Assembly: GCF_004117935.1 (NCBI RefSeq)
Contig: NZ_SDOY01000173.1
Span: 18,506 to 82,505 of the forward strand
DNA length: 64,000 nucleotides
Origin: Streptomyces roseicoloratus
Lineage (GTDB): Bacteria > Actinomycetota > Actinomycetes > Streptomycetales > Streptomycetaceae
Direction of reading: 5' to 3'
In this document: positions 23,993-31,809 of the stretch, in pieces
Layout: the number at the start of each line of letters is the position of its first letter
Position numbering within the stretch: position 1 is the first letter of the stretch
Translations under genes and position numbers: made by a program
The notes under the pieces: model-generated
Seen by the model: the letters and a program-made list of their open reading frames with translations, nothing else
What the model was told of the DNA's origin: nothing
The model's database searches: none

Positions 23993-24030
23993 CGAGCATG
24001 TTCGACGCGTACGAGGAGGACCGGGACTGA
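23989..24030 (+). CDS. Coupled 13-residue mini-ORF between prmC and the Sua5 gene
   Basis: The ATG overlaps the prmC stop (ATGA at 23989-23992), and its own TGA overlaps the next gene's ATG (TGATG at 24028-24032). It encodes MTSMFDAYEEDRD, and its GAGGAGGA codons form the ribosome site of the downstream gene. It may be a true small peptide gene or a device passing ribosomes from prmC to the next gene. Expression is not shown. Confidence 0.45.
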   Translation: MTSMFDAYEEDRD

Positions 24031-24677
24031 TGGCTCGGCGATACGACTGCAACGAGGCGACGGACCGCGCGACGGGTCTGCGCGAGGCCGCGTCCGCCGT
24101 TCGCCGGGGCGAGCTCGTCGTGCTGCCCACGGACACCGTGTACGGCATCGGGGCGGACGCCTTCGGCTCGGAGGCCGTCGCGGACCTGCTGGCCGCCAAG
24201 GGCCGGGGCCGCAACATGCCCACCCCCGTCCTGATCGGCTCCCCGAACACCCTCCACGGCCTCGTCACGGACTTCTCCGAGATGGCCTGGGAGCTCGTCG
24301 ACGCCTTCTGGCCGGGCGCGCTCACCCTGGTCGCCAAGCACCAGCCGTCCCTCCAGTGGGACCTGGGCGACACCCGGGGCACCGTCGCGATCCGGATGCC
24401 GCTGCACCCGGTCGCGATCGAGCTGCTCACCGAGGTCGGCCCGATGGCCGTCTCCTCGGCGAACCTGACCGGCCACCCGGCGCCGGAGGACTGCGACGCC
24501 GCGCAGGGCATGCTCGGCGACTCCGTCTCCGTGTACCTCGACGGCGGCCCGACGCCCGGCAACGTGCCCTCGTCCATCGTCGACGTGACGGGCAAGGTGC
24601 CCGTGCTGCTGCGCGCGGGCGCGCTGTCCGCGGAGGAGCTCCGGAAGGTGGTACCCGACCTCGAGGTGGCCAGTTGA
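24030..24677 (+). CDS. Threonylcarbamoyl-AMP synthase (TsaC/Sua5/YrdC)
   Basis: 215 aa, only the YrdC domain. Makes threonylcarbamoyl-adenylate from Thr, bicarbonate and ATP for t6A modification of tRNAs. LRRGELVVLPTDTVYGIGADAF-like start (here VRRGELVVLPTDTVYGIGADAFG), KGRGRNMPTPVLIG, FWPGALTLVAKHQ, RMPLHPVAIELL, GPMAVSSANLTGHPAP and GNVPSSIVDVTG are the successive family motifs lining the positively charged cleft. Ribosome site GAGGAGGA. The stop overlaps the TTG start of the next gene, so the genes from prmC on form one operon. Confidence 0.93.
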   Translation: MARRYDCNEATDRATGLREAASAVRRGELVVLPTDTVYGIGADAFGSEAVADLLAAKGRGRNMPTPVLIGSPNTLHGLVTDFSEMAWELVDAFWPGALTLVAKHQPSLQWDLGDTRGTVAIRMPLHPVAIELLTEVGPMAVSSANLTGHPAPEDCDAAQGMLGDSVSVYLDGGPTPGNVPSSIVDVTGKVPVLLRAGALSAEELRKVVPDLEVAS

Positions 24678-25327
24678 CCGCCCCTGAGGGGCGTGGCATA
24701 GCGGGGCACGAGCACGACGGCACGACCTTCCGCATCCTCCACGTCAGCACCGGCAACGTCTGCCGCTCGCCGATCACCGAGCGGCTGACCCGCCATGCCC
24801 TGGTCGACCGCCTCGGCGACCCCATGGGCGGCGGTCTGATCGTGGAGAGCGCGGGCACCTGGGGCCACGAGGGCGCCCCGATGGAGAGCAACGCGGAGCA
24901 GGTCCTCGCGGACTTCGGCGCGGACTTCAGCGGCTTCACGGGCCGCGAACTCCTCGACGAGCACGTCATCCGCGCGGACCTGGTCCTCACCGCGACCCGC
25001 GACCACCGCGCGCAGGTCATCTCGATGGGTCACTCGGCGGGCCTGCGCACCTTCACCCTGAAGGAGTTCACCCGCCTCGTCCGGGCGATAGATCCGGCCA
25101 CTCTCCCGGACCCGCGCGACGGCCACGACACGGTCGACCGCGCCCGCGCCCTGGTCCGCGCGGCCGCCGCTCTACGCGGGTGGCTCCTCGCCCCGTCGGC
25201 GGAGGCGGACGAGGTGAACGACCCGTACGGCGCCCCGATCACCTTCTTCCGCTCGATCGGCGAGGAGATCCAGCAGGCCCTGGACCCGGTCGTGACGGCC
25301 CTGACGGGCGTCGGCGCGAAGCGCTGA
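24674..25327 (+). CDS. LMW protein-tyrosine-phosphatase homologue lacking the catalytic Cys
   Basis: 217 aa from TTG 24674, overlapping the Sua5 stop (TTGA). The phosphate loop reads RILHVSTGNVCRSPITERL. In active enzymes this is vCxGNxCRSP, and the first Cys is the nucleophile; here it is Ser. The second Cys and the Arg of the loop remain, as does the general-acid loop DPATLPDPRDGHDTV. I recall the same VSTGNVCRSP in Streptomyces relatives, so it is probably a fixed change rather than an error. It may bind phospho-ligands without turnover. N-terminal ~18 and C-terminal ~40 residues are extra. Confidence 0.8.
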   Translation: MTAPEGRGIAGHEHDGTTFRILHVSTGNVCRSPITERLTRHALVDRLGDPMGGGLIVESAGTWGHEGAPMESNAEQVLADFGADFSGFTGRELLDEHVIRADLVLTATRDHRAQVISMGHSAGLRTFTLKEFTRLVRAIDPATLPDPRDGHDTVDRARALVRAAAALRGWLLAPSAEADEVNDPYGAPITFFRSIGEEIQQALDPVVTALTGVGAKR

Positions 25328-25355
25328 CGCGGCGCGCGCCGGCCGGCGGCGCCGG

Positions 25356-25404
25356 GCCATGGCCGCGGGCCGCGGCGGGGGCCATGGCCGCGGGCCGCGG
25401 CGGG
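25356..25404 (+). repeat. 25-bp tandem duplication
   Basis: GCCATGGCCGCGGGCCGCGG plus CGGG occurs at 25356-25379 and 25381-25404, in the gap before glyA. Very GC-rich and self-complementary. Confidence 0.8.
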
Positions 25405-25552
25405 CTTGGCCGGGTGCAGCCACGACAGCCGGCCGGCCGGGTCGAAGGCGGTTCTCCGGTCCTCCGGGCCCGCCTGGCGCAGTGGAGGGGCGGGCGGGGC
25501 CCCGGGTGCCTAGAGTGGGTTTCCAGGCCCGCTCACGCACCCGGAGTGCCCC

Positions 25553-26815
25553 ATGCCGGTCACCGCCCCGACCGAAGACGAGCACGCGCTCGGCACGCTC
25601 GACGTACTGCGCCGTCAGGACCCCGAGGTGGCCGATGTGCTCCTCGGCGAGGTGCGGCGGCAGGCGGACAGCCTCCAGCTGATCGCCGCGGAGAACTTCA
25701 CCTCGCCCGCCGTGCTCGCCGCGCTGGGCTCGCAACTGGCCAACAAGTACGCCGAGGGCTATCCCGGCGCGCGCCACCACGGCGGCTGCGAGTACGCCGA
25801 CGCCGTCGAGCGGATCGCCGTCGAGCGGGCGTGCTCGCTGTTCGGCGCCGAGCACGCGAACGTGCAGCCGCACTCCGGCTCCTCCGCCGTCCTCGCGGCC
25901 TACGCCGCACTGCTGCGGCCCGGCGACACCGTCCTCGCCATGGGCCTCGCCCACGGCGGGCACCTCACCCACGGCTCGCCCGCGAACTTCTCCGGCCGCT
26001 GGTTCGACTTCGTCCCGTACGGCGTCGACGCCGAGACCGGGCTCATCGACTACGAGCAGGTCGCCGCGCTCGCCCGGCACCACCGGCCGAAAGCGATCGT
26101 CTGCGGTTCCATCTCCTATCCGCGCCATCCCGAGTACGCGGTCTTCCGCGACATCGCCGACGAGGTGGGCGCCTACCTCATCGCCGACGCCGCCCACCCG
26201 CTCGGGCTCGTCGCCGGCGGCGCCGCCCCCAGCCCCGTCCCGTACGCCGACATCGTCTGCGGCACCACCCACAAGGTGCTGCGCGGCCCCCGCGGCGGGC
26301 TGCTGCTGTGCGGCGAGGAGCTGGCCCAGCGGGTGGACCGGGCCGTGTTCCCGTTCTCGCAGGGCGGTGCGCAGATGCACACGATCGCCGCGAAGGCCGT
26401 CGCCTTCGGCGAGGCGTCCACCCCCGCCTTCACCACGTACGCCCATCAGGTGGTCGAGCGCGCCCGGGTGCTCGCCGCCGCCCTCGCCGGCGAGGGCTTC
26501 GCGCTGACCACCGGCGGGACGGACACCCACCTGATCAGCGCCGACCCGGCTCCGCTCGGCGTCGACGGCCGCACCGCCCGCGCCCGGCTCGCCGCCGCCG
26601 GCATCGTCCTCGACACCTGCGCGCTGCCGTACGGGGACGGGCGTGGCATCCGGCTCGGCACGGCGGCCGTCACCACCCAGGGGATGGGGGACGCGGAGAT
26701 GGCGAGAATCGCGGCGCTGTTCACGGCCGCGCTGCGGGACGACGCGGAGGAGACGGCCCGGGTGCGGGCCGAGGTACGCGCGCTGACCGGGCGTTTTCCC
26801 CCGTATGGACGGTAG
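25553..26815 (+). CDS. glyA: Serine hydroxymethyltransferase (GlyA-type)
   Basis: 420 aa. PLP enzyme exchanging serine and glycine with tetrahydrofolate. Motifs are LQLIAAENFTSPAVLAALGSQLANKYAEGYPGARHHGGCEYADAVE, the PLP-binding IADAAHPLGLV and the Lys in CGTTHKVLRGPRGGLLL. It differs from the canonical form in several spots (SENIVS is AENFTS; RYYGG is RHHGG; MDxAH is ADAAH), so it looks like a divergent paralogue. A role with other beta-hydroxy amino acids is possible. Confidence 0.85.
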   Translation: MPVTAPTEDEHALGTLDVLRRQDPEVADVLLGEVRRQADSLQLIAAENFTSPAVLAALGSQLANKYAEGYPGARHHGGCEYADAVERIAVERACSLFGAEHANVQPHSGSSAVLAAYAALLRPGDTVLAMGLAHGGHLTHGSPANFSGRWFDFVPYGVDAETGLIDYEQVAALARHHRPKAIVCGSISYPRHPEYAVFRDIADEVGAYLIADAAHPLGLVAGGAAPSPVPYADIVCGTTHKVLRGPRGGLLLCGEELAQRVDRAVFPFSQGGAQMHTIAAKAVAFGEASTPAFTTYAHQVVERARVLAAALAGEGFALTTGGTDTHLISADPAPLGVDGRTARARLAAAGIVLDTCALPYGDGRGIRLGTAAVTTQGMGDAEMARIAALFTAALRDDAEETARVRAEVRALTGRFPPYGR

Positions 26816-26922
26816 AGCGGCCCCGGCCGGAACCGTTCCCGACGTCCGGATGTCCTCGACCATGGGGACGGCCCGGCTAGGGTGTGGGGCTGAGATGGCC
26901 AGCGATTCCTGTGGGGCAGCCC

Positions 26923-28245
26923 GTGCGTGATTACCTGCTGACGCTCTGTGTCACGGCCGCGGTGACCTATCTGCTGACCGGTCCGGTGCGGAAGTTCGCC
27001 ATCGCGACCGGCGCGATGCCGGAGATCCGCGCCCGCGACGTGCACCGAGAACCGACTCCGCGGCTCGGTGGCATCGCCATGTTCTTCGGGCTGTGCGCGG
27101 GGCTCCTCGTCGCCGACCACCTGCAGAACCTCAACAGCGTCTTCGAGCTGTCCAACGAGCCCCGCGCGCTGCTCTCCGGCGCCGCGCTGATCTGGCTGAT
27201 CGGCGTCCTCGACGACAAGTTCGAGCTGGACGCGCTGATCAAGCTCGGCGCGCAGATGATCTCCGCGGGCGTGATGGTCATGCAGGGTCTGACGATCCTG
27301 TGGCTGCCCATCCCGGGCGTCGGCACGGTCGCCCTCACCCAGTGGCAGGGCACGCTCCTCACGGTCGCCCTGGTCGTCCTCACCATCAACGCCGTGAACT
27401 TCGTCGACGGCCTCGACGGACTGGCCGCCGGCATGGTCTGCATCGCCGCCGCGGCCTTCTTCCTCTACGCGTACCGGATCTGGTTCGGCTACACGATCGA
27501 GGCCGCGGCCCCCGCGACGCTGTTCGCGGCGATCCTCATGGGCATGTGCCTGGGCTTCCTGCCGCACAACATGCACCCGGCGCGGATCTTCATGGGCGAC
27601 TCGGGTTCGATGCTGATCGGCCTGATCCTGGCCGCGTCCGCCATCTCCATCACCGGCCAGGTCGACCCGGACGCGCTGAAGATCTTCGAGGGTTCGACCA
27701 AGGCCGCCACGCACGCCGCCCTGCCGGTCTTCATCCCGCTGGTGCTGCCGCTGACGGTCATCGCGATCCCGATGGCCGATCTGGTGCTCGCGATCGTGCG
27801 GCGCACGTGGAAGGGCCAGTCGCCGTTCGCGGCGGACCGCGGGCACCTGCACCACCGGCTCCTGGAGATCGGGCACTCGCACAGCCGCGCGGTGCTGATC
27901 ATGTACTTCTGGTCGGCGCTCATCGCCTTCGGCACGCTGGCCTATTCCGTGCACTCGACGTCGATGTGGATCGTGCTCGCCGTGGTCTTCCTGAGCGCGG
28001 TCGGTCTGGTGCTGCTCCTGCTGCCCCGCTTCACGCCGCGCGCGCCCCGCTGGGCGGAGGCGGTCGTGCCGCCGCGCTACCGCCGCCGCAGGCCCGCCGC
28101 GGAGCCGGAGCCGGGTCCTGCCGCCGCCGAGGAGCCGGCCGTCGAGGAGGAGCGGGTGCCGGTGCCGGCGGGGGTCAACGGAGCGACCGCCATCGGCCAC
28201 CGTTCGCGCTTCTCCGACCGGAGTAAGGCCGGGGCGCGCGGTTGA
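26923..28245 (+). CDS. Polyprenyl-phosphate N-acetylhexosamine-1-phosphate transferase (MraY/WecA family)
   Basis: 440 aa from GTG 26923, judged from the membrane start MRDYLLTLCVTAAVTYLLTGPVRKF. Polytopic, about 11 hydrophobic helices. The cytoplasmic motifs REPTPRLGGIAMFFG, VLDDKFELDALIKL, NAVNFVDGLDGLAAG, RIFMGDSGSMLIGL and RGHLHHRLLEIGHSHSRAVL are those of WecA-type enzymes that start wall glycopolymer synthesis on lipid phosphate (the HLHHRL motif sets them apart from MraY). The C-terminal ~70 residues are a basic/acidic Pro-rich tail. Confidence 0.9.
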   Translation: MRDYLLTLCVTAAVTYLLTGPVRKFAIATGAMPEIRARDVHREPTPRLGGIAMFFGLCAGLLVADHLQNLNSVFELSNEPRALLSGAALIWLIGVLDDKFELDALIKLGAQMISAGVMVMQGLTILWLPIPGVGTVALTQWQGTLLTVALVVLTINAVNFVDGLDGLAAGMVCIAAAAFFLYAYRIWFGYTIEAAAPATLFAAILMGMCLGFLPHNMHPARIFMGDSGSMLIGLILAASAISITGQVDPDALKIFEGSTKAATHAALPVFIPLVLPLTVIAIPMADLVLAIVRRTWKGQSPFAADRGHLHHRLLEIGHSHSRAVLIMYFWSALIAFGTLAYSVHSTSMWIVLAVVFLSAVGLVLLLLPRFTPRAPRWAEAVVPPRYRRRRPAAEPEPGPAAAEEPAVEEERVPVPAGVNGATAIGHRSRFSDRSKAGARG

Positions 28246-28311
28246 CGCGGGCGGCATCGCGGGGCAATACCAGACAAGTCGCCCTGCTGTCGCGCACACA
28301 CGCGCGCGGTC

Positions 28312-28334
28312 ACTCTCACGTGTGAGAGTTGGCA
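28312..28334 (+). promoter_or_regulatory. Palindrome and -35 of the atp promoter region
   Basis: ACTCTCAC-GT-GTGAGAGT (28312-28329), 8-bp perfect arms, ends in TTGGCA (28329-28334), a fair -35. TATTCA at 28354 (19-bp spacing) could be the -10. An operator overlapping a -35 is the natural reading; the regulator is unknown. Confidence 0.5.
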
Positions 28335-28365
28335 CACCCCCTGGGTAAAGACCTATTCAAATAGT

Positions 28366-28383
28366 TTGTGATACGGTTCACGA
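28366..28383 (+). promoter_or_regulatory. Candidate Rex operator before the atp operon
   Basis: TTGTGATACGGTTCACGA matches the Rex consensus TTGTGAANNNNTTCACAA except at position 7 and the next-to-last base; both half-sites TTGTGA and TTCAC are kept with correct spacing. Rex is the NADH/NAD+ sensing repressor of respiratory genes in Streptomyces. It sits about 140 bp before atpI, near the predicted transcript start. Confidence 0.65.
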
Positions 28384-28507
28384 GACCCGGCGACAGTGCC
28401 GAAGGACCGTAGTGCGACGGTTCGTTGGCCCCGAGACACTCCTCGGACCGGGCTTACGCTCGTCCATGACGACACCATCGCCCCCTCCAGCAAGCGGAGA
28501 CACCGCC

Positions 28508-28921
28508 ATGCCGTCCAACGACGCACGCACCCTGCTGCACACCGCAGTGCCCACCGCCGCCGTAGGCGTCATCGCCACGGTCGTCAGCGGTGTGGTCGCC
28601 GGTGGCAAGGGCGCGCTCGGCGCCGTCGTCGGCACCGCGGTCGTGCTCCTCTTCATGGGCATCGGGCTGGTGGTTCTGCAGCGGACGGCGAAGAAGCTTC
28701 CGCAGTTGTTCCAGGCCATGGGGCTGATGCTCTACACGGCCCAGCTGCTGGTCCTCTTCATCTTCCTGGCCTTGCTGAAGGACACTTCGGCGTTCGACTT
28801 CAAGGCCTTCGCCTTCACGCTGCTCGCCACGACCATCGTGTGGGTCGCCGCCCAGGCCCGGGCCTATATGAAGGCCAAGATCATGTACGTCGACCCCGAC
28901 AATTCGGGGCCGAAGTCGTGA
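28508..28921 (+). CDS. atpI: ATP synthase protein I
   Basis: 137 aa from ATG 28508 with GGAGA 10 nt upstream. Four hydrophobic helices (about 12-35, 38-60, 72-95, 103-120), small polar ends. First gene of the atp cluster, where AtpI helps assemble the c-ring or move Mg/Ca in other bacteria. The identification rests on position and size more than on motif. Confidence 0.8.
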   Translation: MPSNDARTLLHTAVPTAAVGVIATVVSGVVAGGKGALGAVVGTAVVLLFMGIGLVVLQRTAKKLPQLFQAMGLMLYTAQLLVLFIFLALLKDTSAFDFKAFAFTLLATTIVWVAAQARAYMKAKIMYVDPDNSGPKS

Positions 28922-29146
28922 AGGGTAGGGCCGGGATAAAGACGCGTTCGGCTTCCTGCTATCGTCCGGTGCCAACTGCGGCACTGCGGGCGCGGGCATC
29001 CGAAGCGGCGCCTGTCCCAGCGCGAGGCTCGATGCCGAACCGCCGCCCCCTTATCCGTAAGACCAGTCCAGTGCCGACCCGCGGCTGCGTGCCGCGCCGA
29101 CACAACGAGGTTGCCGTACCTATGCGCCACGCTGAAGGAGCCCGCG
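28922..29146 (+). promoter_or_regulatory. atpI-atpB gap, possible internal promoter
   Basis: 225 bp without a gene. TATCGT near 28961 with upstream TTCGGC is a weak promoter candidate, and CGCGGC/GCCGCG forms a small hairpin near 29081. GAAGGAG precedes atpB. Confidence 0.3.
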
Positions 29147-29956
29147 GTGAGTGCTGACCAGACGCTTGCCTTCGACCCGGATTGCCACATCTTCACCGGA
29201 TGCGGCTTCCCGGCGCCGGGCCTGCACACGTTCATGTACGAGCCCATCTTCACCGTGGGCAGCTTCGACTTCACCAAGCCGATGCTGCTCGCCATCCTGG
29301 GTTCGATCGTGGTCGTCGGCTTCTTCTGGGCCGCCTTCGCCAAGCCCAAGCTGATCCCCGGCAAGATGCAGATGGTCGGTGAGGCCGGTTACGACTTCGT
29401 CCGCCGCGGCATCGTCTACGAGATCATCGGCAAGAAGGACGGCCAGAAGTACGTGCCGTTCATGGTCTCGCTGTTCTTCTTCGTATGGATCATGAACCTC
29501 TGGTCCATCGTTCCGCTGGCCCAGTTCCCGGTCACCTCGCTGATCGCCTTCCCGGCGGCCCTCGCGCTGATCGTCTACGTCACCTGGGTCTCGCTGACCT
29601 TCAAGAAGCACGGCTTCGTCGGCGGCTGGAAGAACATCCTCGGCTACGACAAGTCGCTGGGCGCGATCCTCCCGCTGATCATGCTGCTCGAGTTCTTCTC
29701 GAACCTGATCATCCGGCCCTTCACGCACGCGGTCCGACTGTTCGCGAACATGTTCGCCGGTCACCTGCTCATCGTGATGTTCTCGCTGGCCACCTGGTAC
29801 CTCATGAACGGCCTCGGCTTCGTCTACGCCGGCGCCTCCTTCGTGATGGTCATCGTGATGACCGCCTTCGAGCTCTTCATCCAGGCCGTCCAGGCGTACG
29901 TCTTCGTCCTCCTGGCCTGCAGCTACGTCCAGGGCGCGCTCGCCGAGCACCACTGA
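29147..29956 (+). CDS. atpB: ATP synthase Fo subunit a
   Basis: 269 aa from GTG 29147 (GAAGGAG upstream). Membrane subunit forming the proton half-channels beside the c-ring. The essential Arg is in helix 4: LIIRPFTHAVRLFANMFAGHLLIVMF (the Arg of VRLFAN). PLIMLLEFFSNL precedes it and ELFIQAVQAYVFVLLACSYVQGAL closes the protein. Five to six membrane helices; length is normal. Confidence 0.97.
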   Translation: MSADQTLAFDPDCHIFTGCGFPAPGLHTFMYEPIFTVGSFDFTKPMLLAILGSIVVVGFFWAAFAKPKLIPGKMQMVGEAGYDFVRRGIVYEIIGKKDGQKYVPFMVSLFFFVWIMNLWSIVPLAQFPVTSLIAFPAALALIVYVTWVSLTFKKHGFVGGWKNILGYDKSLGAILPLIMLLEFFSNLIIRPFTHAVRLFANMFAGHLLIVMFSLATWYLMNGLGFVYAGASFVMVIVMTAFELFIQAVQAYVFVLLACSYVQGALAEHH

Positions 29957-30047
29957 GCCGGCCCGGCAGCAGCTTCACCACCCCCTTACCAACAGTCGTC
30001 CGGTGGCCAACCCCCACCGGGTCCTTGAAAGAGAAGGAAGAACCGGC

Positions 30048-30281
30048 ATGTCCGCTCTCGAGACTCTCGCCGCCGTCAACGGAAACGTCGCCTCCATCGG
30101 CTACGGCCTCGCTGCCATCGGCCCCGGCGTCGGCGTCGGCATCATCTTCGGTAACGGCACCCAGGCCCTCGCCCGTCAGCCCGAGGCGGCCGGCCTGATC
30201 CGTACCAACCAGATCATGGGTTTCGCCTTCTGTGAGGCGCTCGCCCTCATCGGCATCGTCATGGGCTTCGTCTACAAGTAA
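30048..30281 (+). CDS. atpE: ATP synthase Fo subunit c
   Basis: 77 aa from ATG 30048 with GAAGGAAG upstream. A hairpin of two membrane helices: IGYGLAAIGPGVGVGIIFGNGTQALARQPEA, a polar loop (ARQPE) contacting gamma/epsilon, then QIMGFAFCEALALIGIVMGFVY. The Glu in FCEALAL is the proton-carrying residue. Forms the rotor ring. Confidence 0.98.
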   Translation: MSALETLAAVNGNVASIGYGLAAIGPGVGVGIIFGNGTQALARQPEAAGLIRTNQIMGFAFCEALALIGIVMGFVYK

Positions 30282-30322
30282 GCCGGACCGACAGCCCGAT
30301 TCTTTTTACGGAAGGCACTGAT

Positions 30323-30868
30323 GTGAACGCTCTGCTTCTTGCGCAGGGTGAAGAGGCGCAGCCTCCTCTCATCCCGCATCTCGACGAGCTCGTCATCGGC
30401 CTGATCGCCTTCGTCATCGTCTTCGGCTTCCTCGCCAAGAAGCTCCTCCCGAACATCAACAAGGTTCTGGAAGAGCGCCGCGAGGCCATCGAGGGTGGCA
30501 TCGAGAAGGCCGAGTCGGCCCAGATCGAGGCTCAGAGTGTGCTGGAGCAGTACAAGGCCCAGCTCGCCGAGGCCCGCCACGAGGCCGCGCGTCTTCGCCA
30601 GGAGGCCACGGAGCAGGGCACCGCGATCATCCAGGAGATGAAGGCGGAGGGCCAGCGCCAGCGCGAGGAGATCATCGCGGCCGGTCACGCCCAGATCGAG
30701 GCCGACCGCAAGGCCGCGTCCGCCGCGCTGCGTCAGGACGTCGGCAAGCTCGCCACGGACCTGGCCGCGAAGCTGGTCGGCGAGTCCCTCGAGGACCACG
30801 CCCGCCAGAGCCGCACCATCGACCGCTTCCTCGACGAGCTCGAGGAGAAGGCCGAGGCCGTCCGATGA
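30323..30868 (+). CDS. atpF: ATP synthase Fo subunit b
   Basis: 181 aa from GTG 30323 (GGAAGG upstream). One membrane helix (about 22-43, ELVIGLIAFVIVFGFLAKKLLP) and then a long charged coiled-coil stalk (AQIEAQSVLEQYKAQLAEARHEAARLRQEATEQG). Peripheral stator that holds F1 against Fo. Overlaps atpH by 4 nt (ATGA). Confidence 0.97.
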   Translation: MNALLLAQGEEAQPPLIPHLDELVIGLIAFVIVFGFLAKKLLPNINKVLEERREAIEGGIEKAESAQIEAQSVLEQYKAQLAEARHEAARLRQEATEQGTAIIQEMKAEGQRQREEIIAAGHAQIEADRKAASAALRQDVGKLATDLAAKLVGESLEDHARQSRTIDRFLDELEEKAEAVR

Positions 30869-31680
30869 ACGGAGCGAGCCGCGAGGCACTGGGCGCCGCA
30901 CGCGAGGCCCTCGACGCGCTGACCGACAACACCTCGGTCGACGCGGCGAAGCTCGCCGGTGAGCTGGCCGCGGTCACCGCACTGCTCGACCGCGAGGTGT
31001 CGCTGCGCCGGGTCCTGACCGACCCCGCTCAGTCGGGCGAGGCCAAGGCCGAGCTCGCGCAGCGACTCCTCTCCGGTCAGGTGGGCGGCGAGACCGTCGA
31101 CCTGGTCTCCGGAATGGTCCGCTCCCGCTGGTCGCAGTCGCGCGACCTGGTCGACGGTCTCGAGGAACTGGCGAACACCGCCGACCTCACCGCCGCCCAG
31201 AAGACGGGCGCCCTCGACGACGTCGAGGACGAGCTGTTCCGGTTCGGCCGCATCGTCTCCTCCAGCACCGAGCTCCGCTCGGCGCTGACGGACAAGACCG
31301 CGAAGGCCTCGGCCAAGGGCGAGCTGCTCGGCAGCCTGCTCGGCGGCAAGGCCAACCCCGTCACCGAGCGGCTGGTCGTCCGACTCGTGACCCAGCCCCG
31401 GGGACGTAGCCTGGAGTCGGGACTCGAGTCCCTGTCCAAGCTCGCCGCGGCGCGCCGGGACCGCATGGTCGCCGTCGTCACCTCGGCGGTGCCGCTGAGC
31501 GACCAGCAGAAGCAGCGCCTCGGTGCCGTGCTGGCCAAGCTGTACGGCCGCCAGATGCACCTGAACCTGGACGTGGACCCGACGGTCCTCGGCGGGATCT
31601 CGGTGCGCGTCGGCGACGAGGTCATCGACGGCACCATCGCGGAGCGCCTCGACGAGGCGACCCGCCGCCTGGCCGGCTGA
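30865..31680 (+). CDS. atpH: ATP synthase F1 subunit delta
   Basis: 271 aa. The usual bacterial delta has ~180 residues; the longer actinobacterial form here has an extended N-terminal region (REALGAAREALDALTDNTSVDAAKLAGELAAVTALLDREVSLRRVLTDPAQSGEAK). The C-terminal half ends in VTSAVPLSDQQKQRLGAVLAKLYGRQMHLNLDVDPTVLGGISVRVGDEVIDGTIAERLDE, the conserved delta motif. Connects stator b to the top of alpha3beta3. Confidence 0.97.
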   Translation: MNGASREALGAAREALDALTDNTSVDAAKLAGELAAVTALLDREVSLRRVLTDPAQSGEAKAELAQRLLSGQVGGETVDLVSGMVRSRWSQSRDLVDGLEELANTADLTAAQKTGALDDVEDELFRFGRIVSSSTELRSALTDKTAKASAKGELLGSLLGGKANPVTERLVVRLVTQPRGRSLESGLESLSKLAAARRDRMVAVVTSAVPLSDQQKQRLGAVLAKLYGRQMHLNLDVDPTVLGGISVRVGDEVIDGTIAERLDEATRRLAG

Positions 31681-31747
31681 CCTCGGCCACAACGAAACAA
31701 GCATGACCAGCGGCCCGGTTGGGCCGTGCAGAGATTGCAGAAGATTC

Positions 31748-31764
31748 CTGGGGGTCGCCCCCAG
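31748..31764 (+). repeat. REP-like palindrome before atpA
   Basis: CTGGGGG-TCG-CCCCCAG, 7-bp stem, in the 129-bp atpH-atpA gap. Near copy of the palindrome at 23124. Its position could tune expression of atpA relative to atpBEFH. Confidence 0.6.
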
Positions 31765-31809
31765 ACCCCTAAGAAACTTCGGGCCCAACAAGGAGAGCAG
31801 GGAACCCAG

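Noticed and set aside
25328..25552. Small gene before glyA
   Set aside because: Plus-strand frames consist of repeats of GC-only codons and lack a start with ribosome site.
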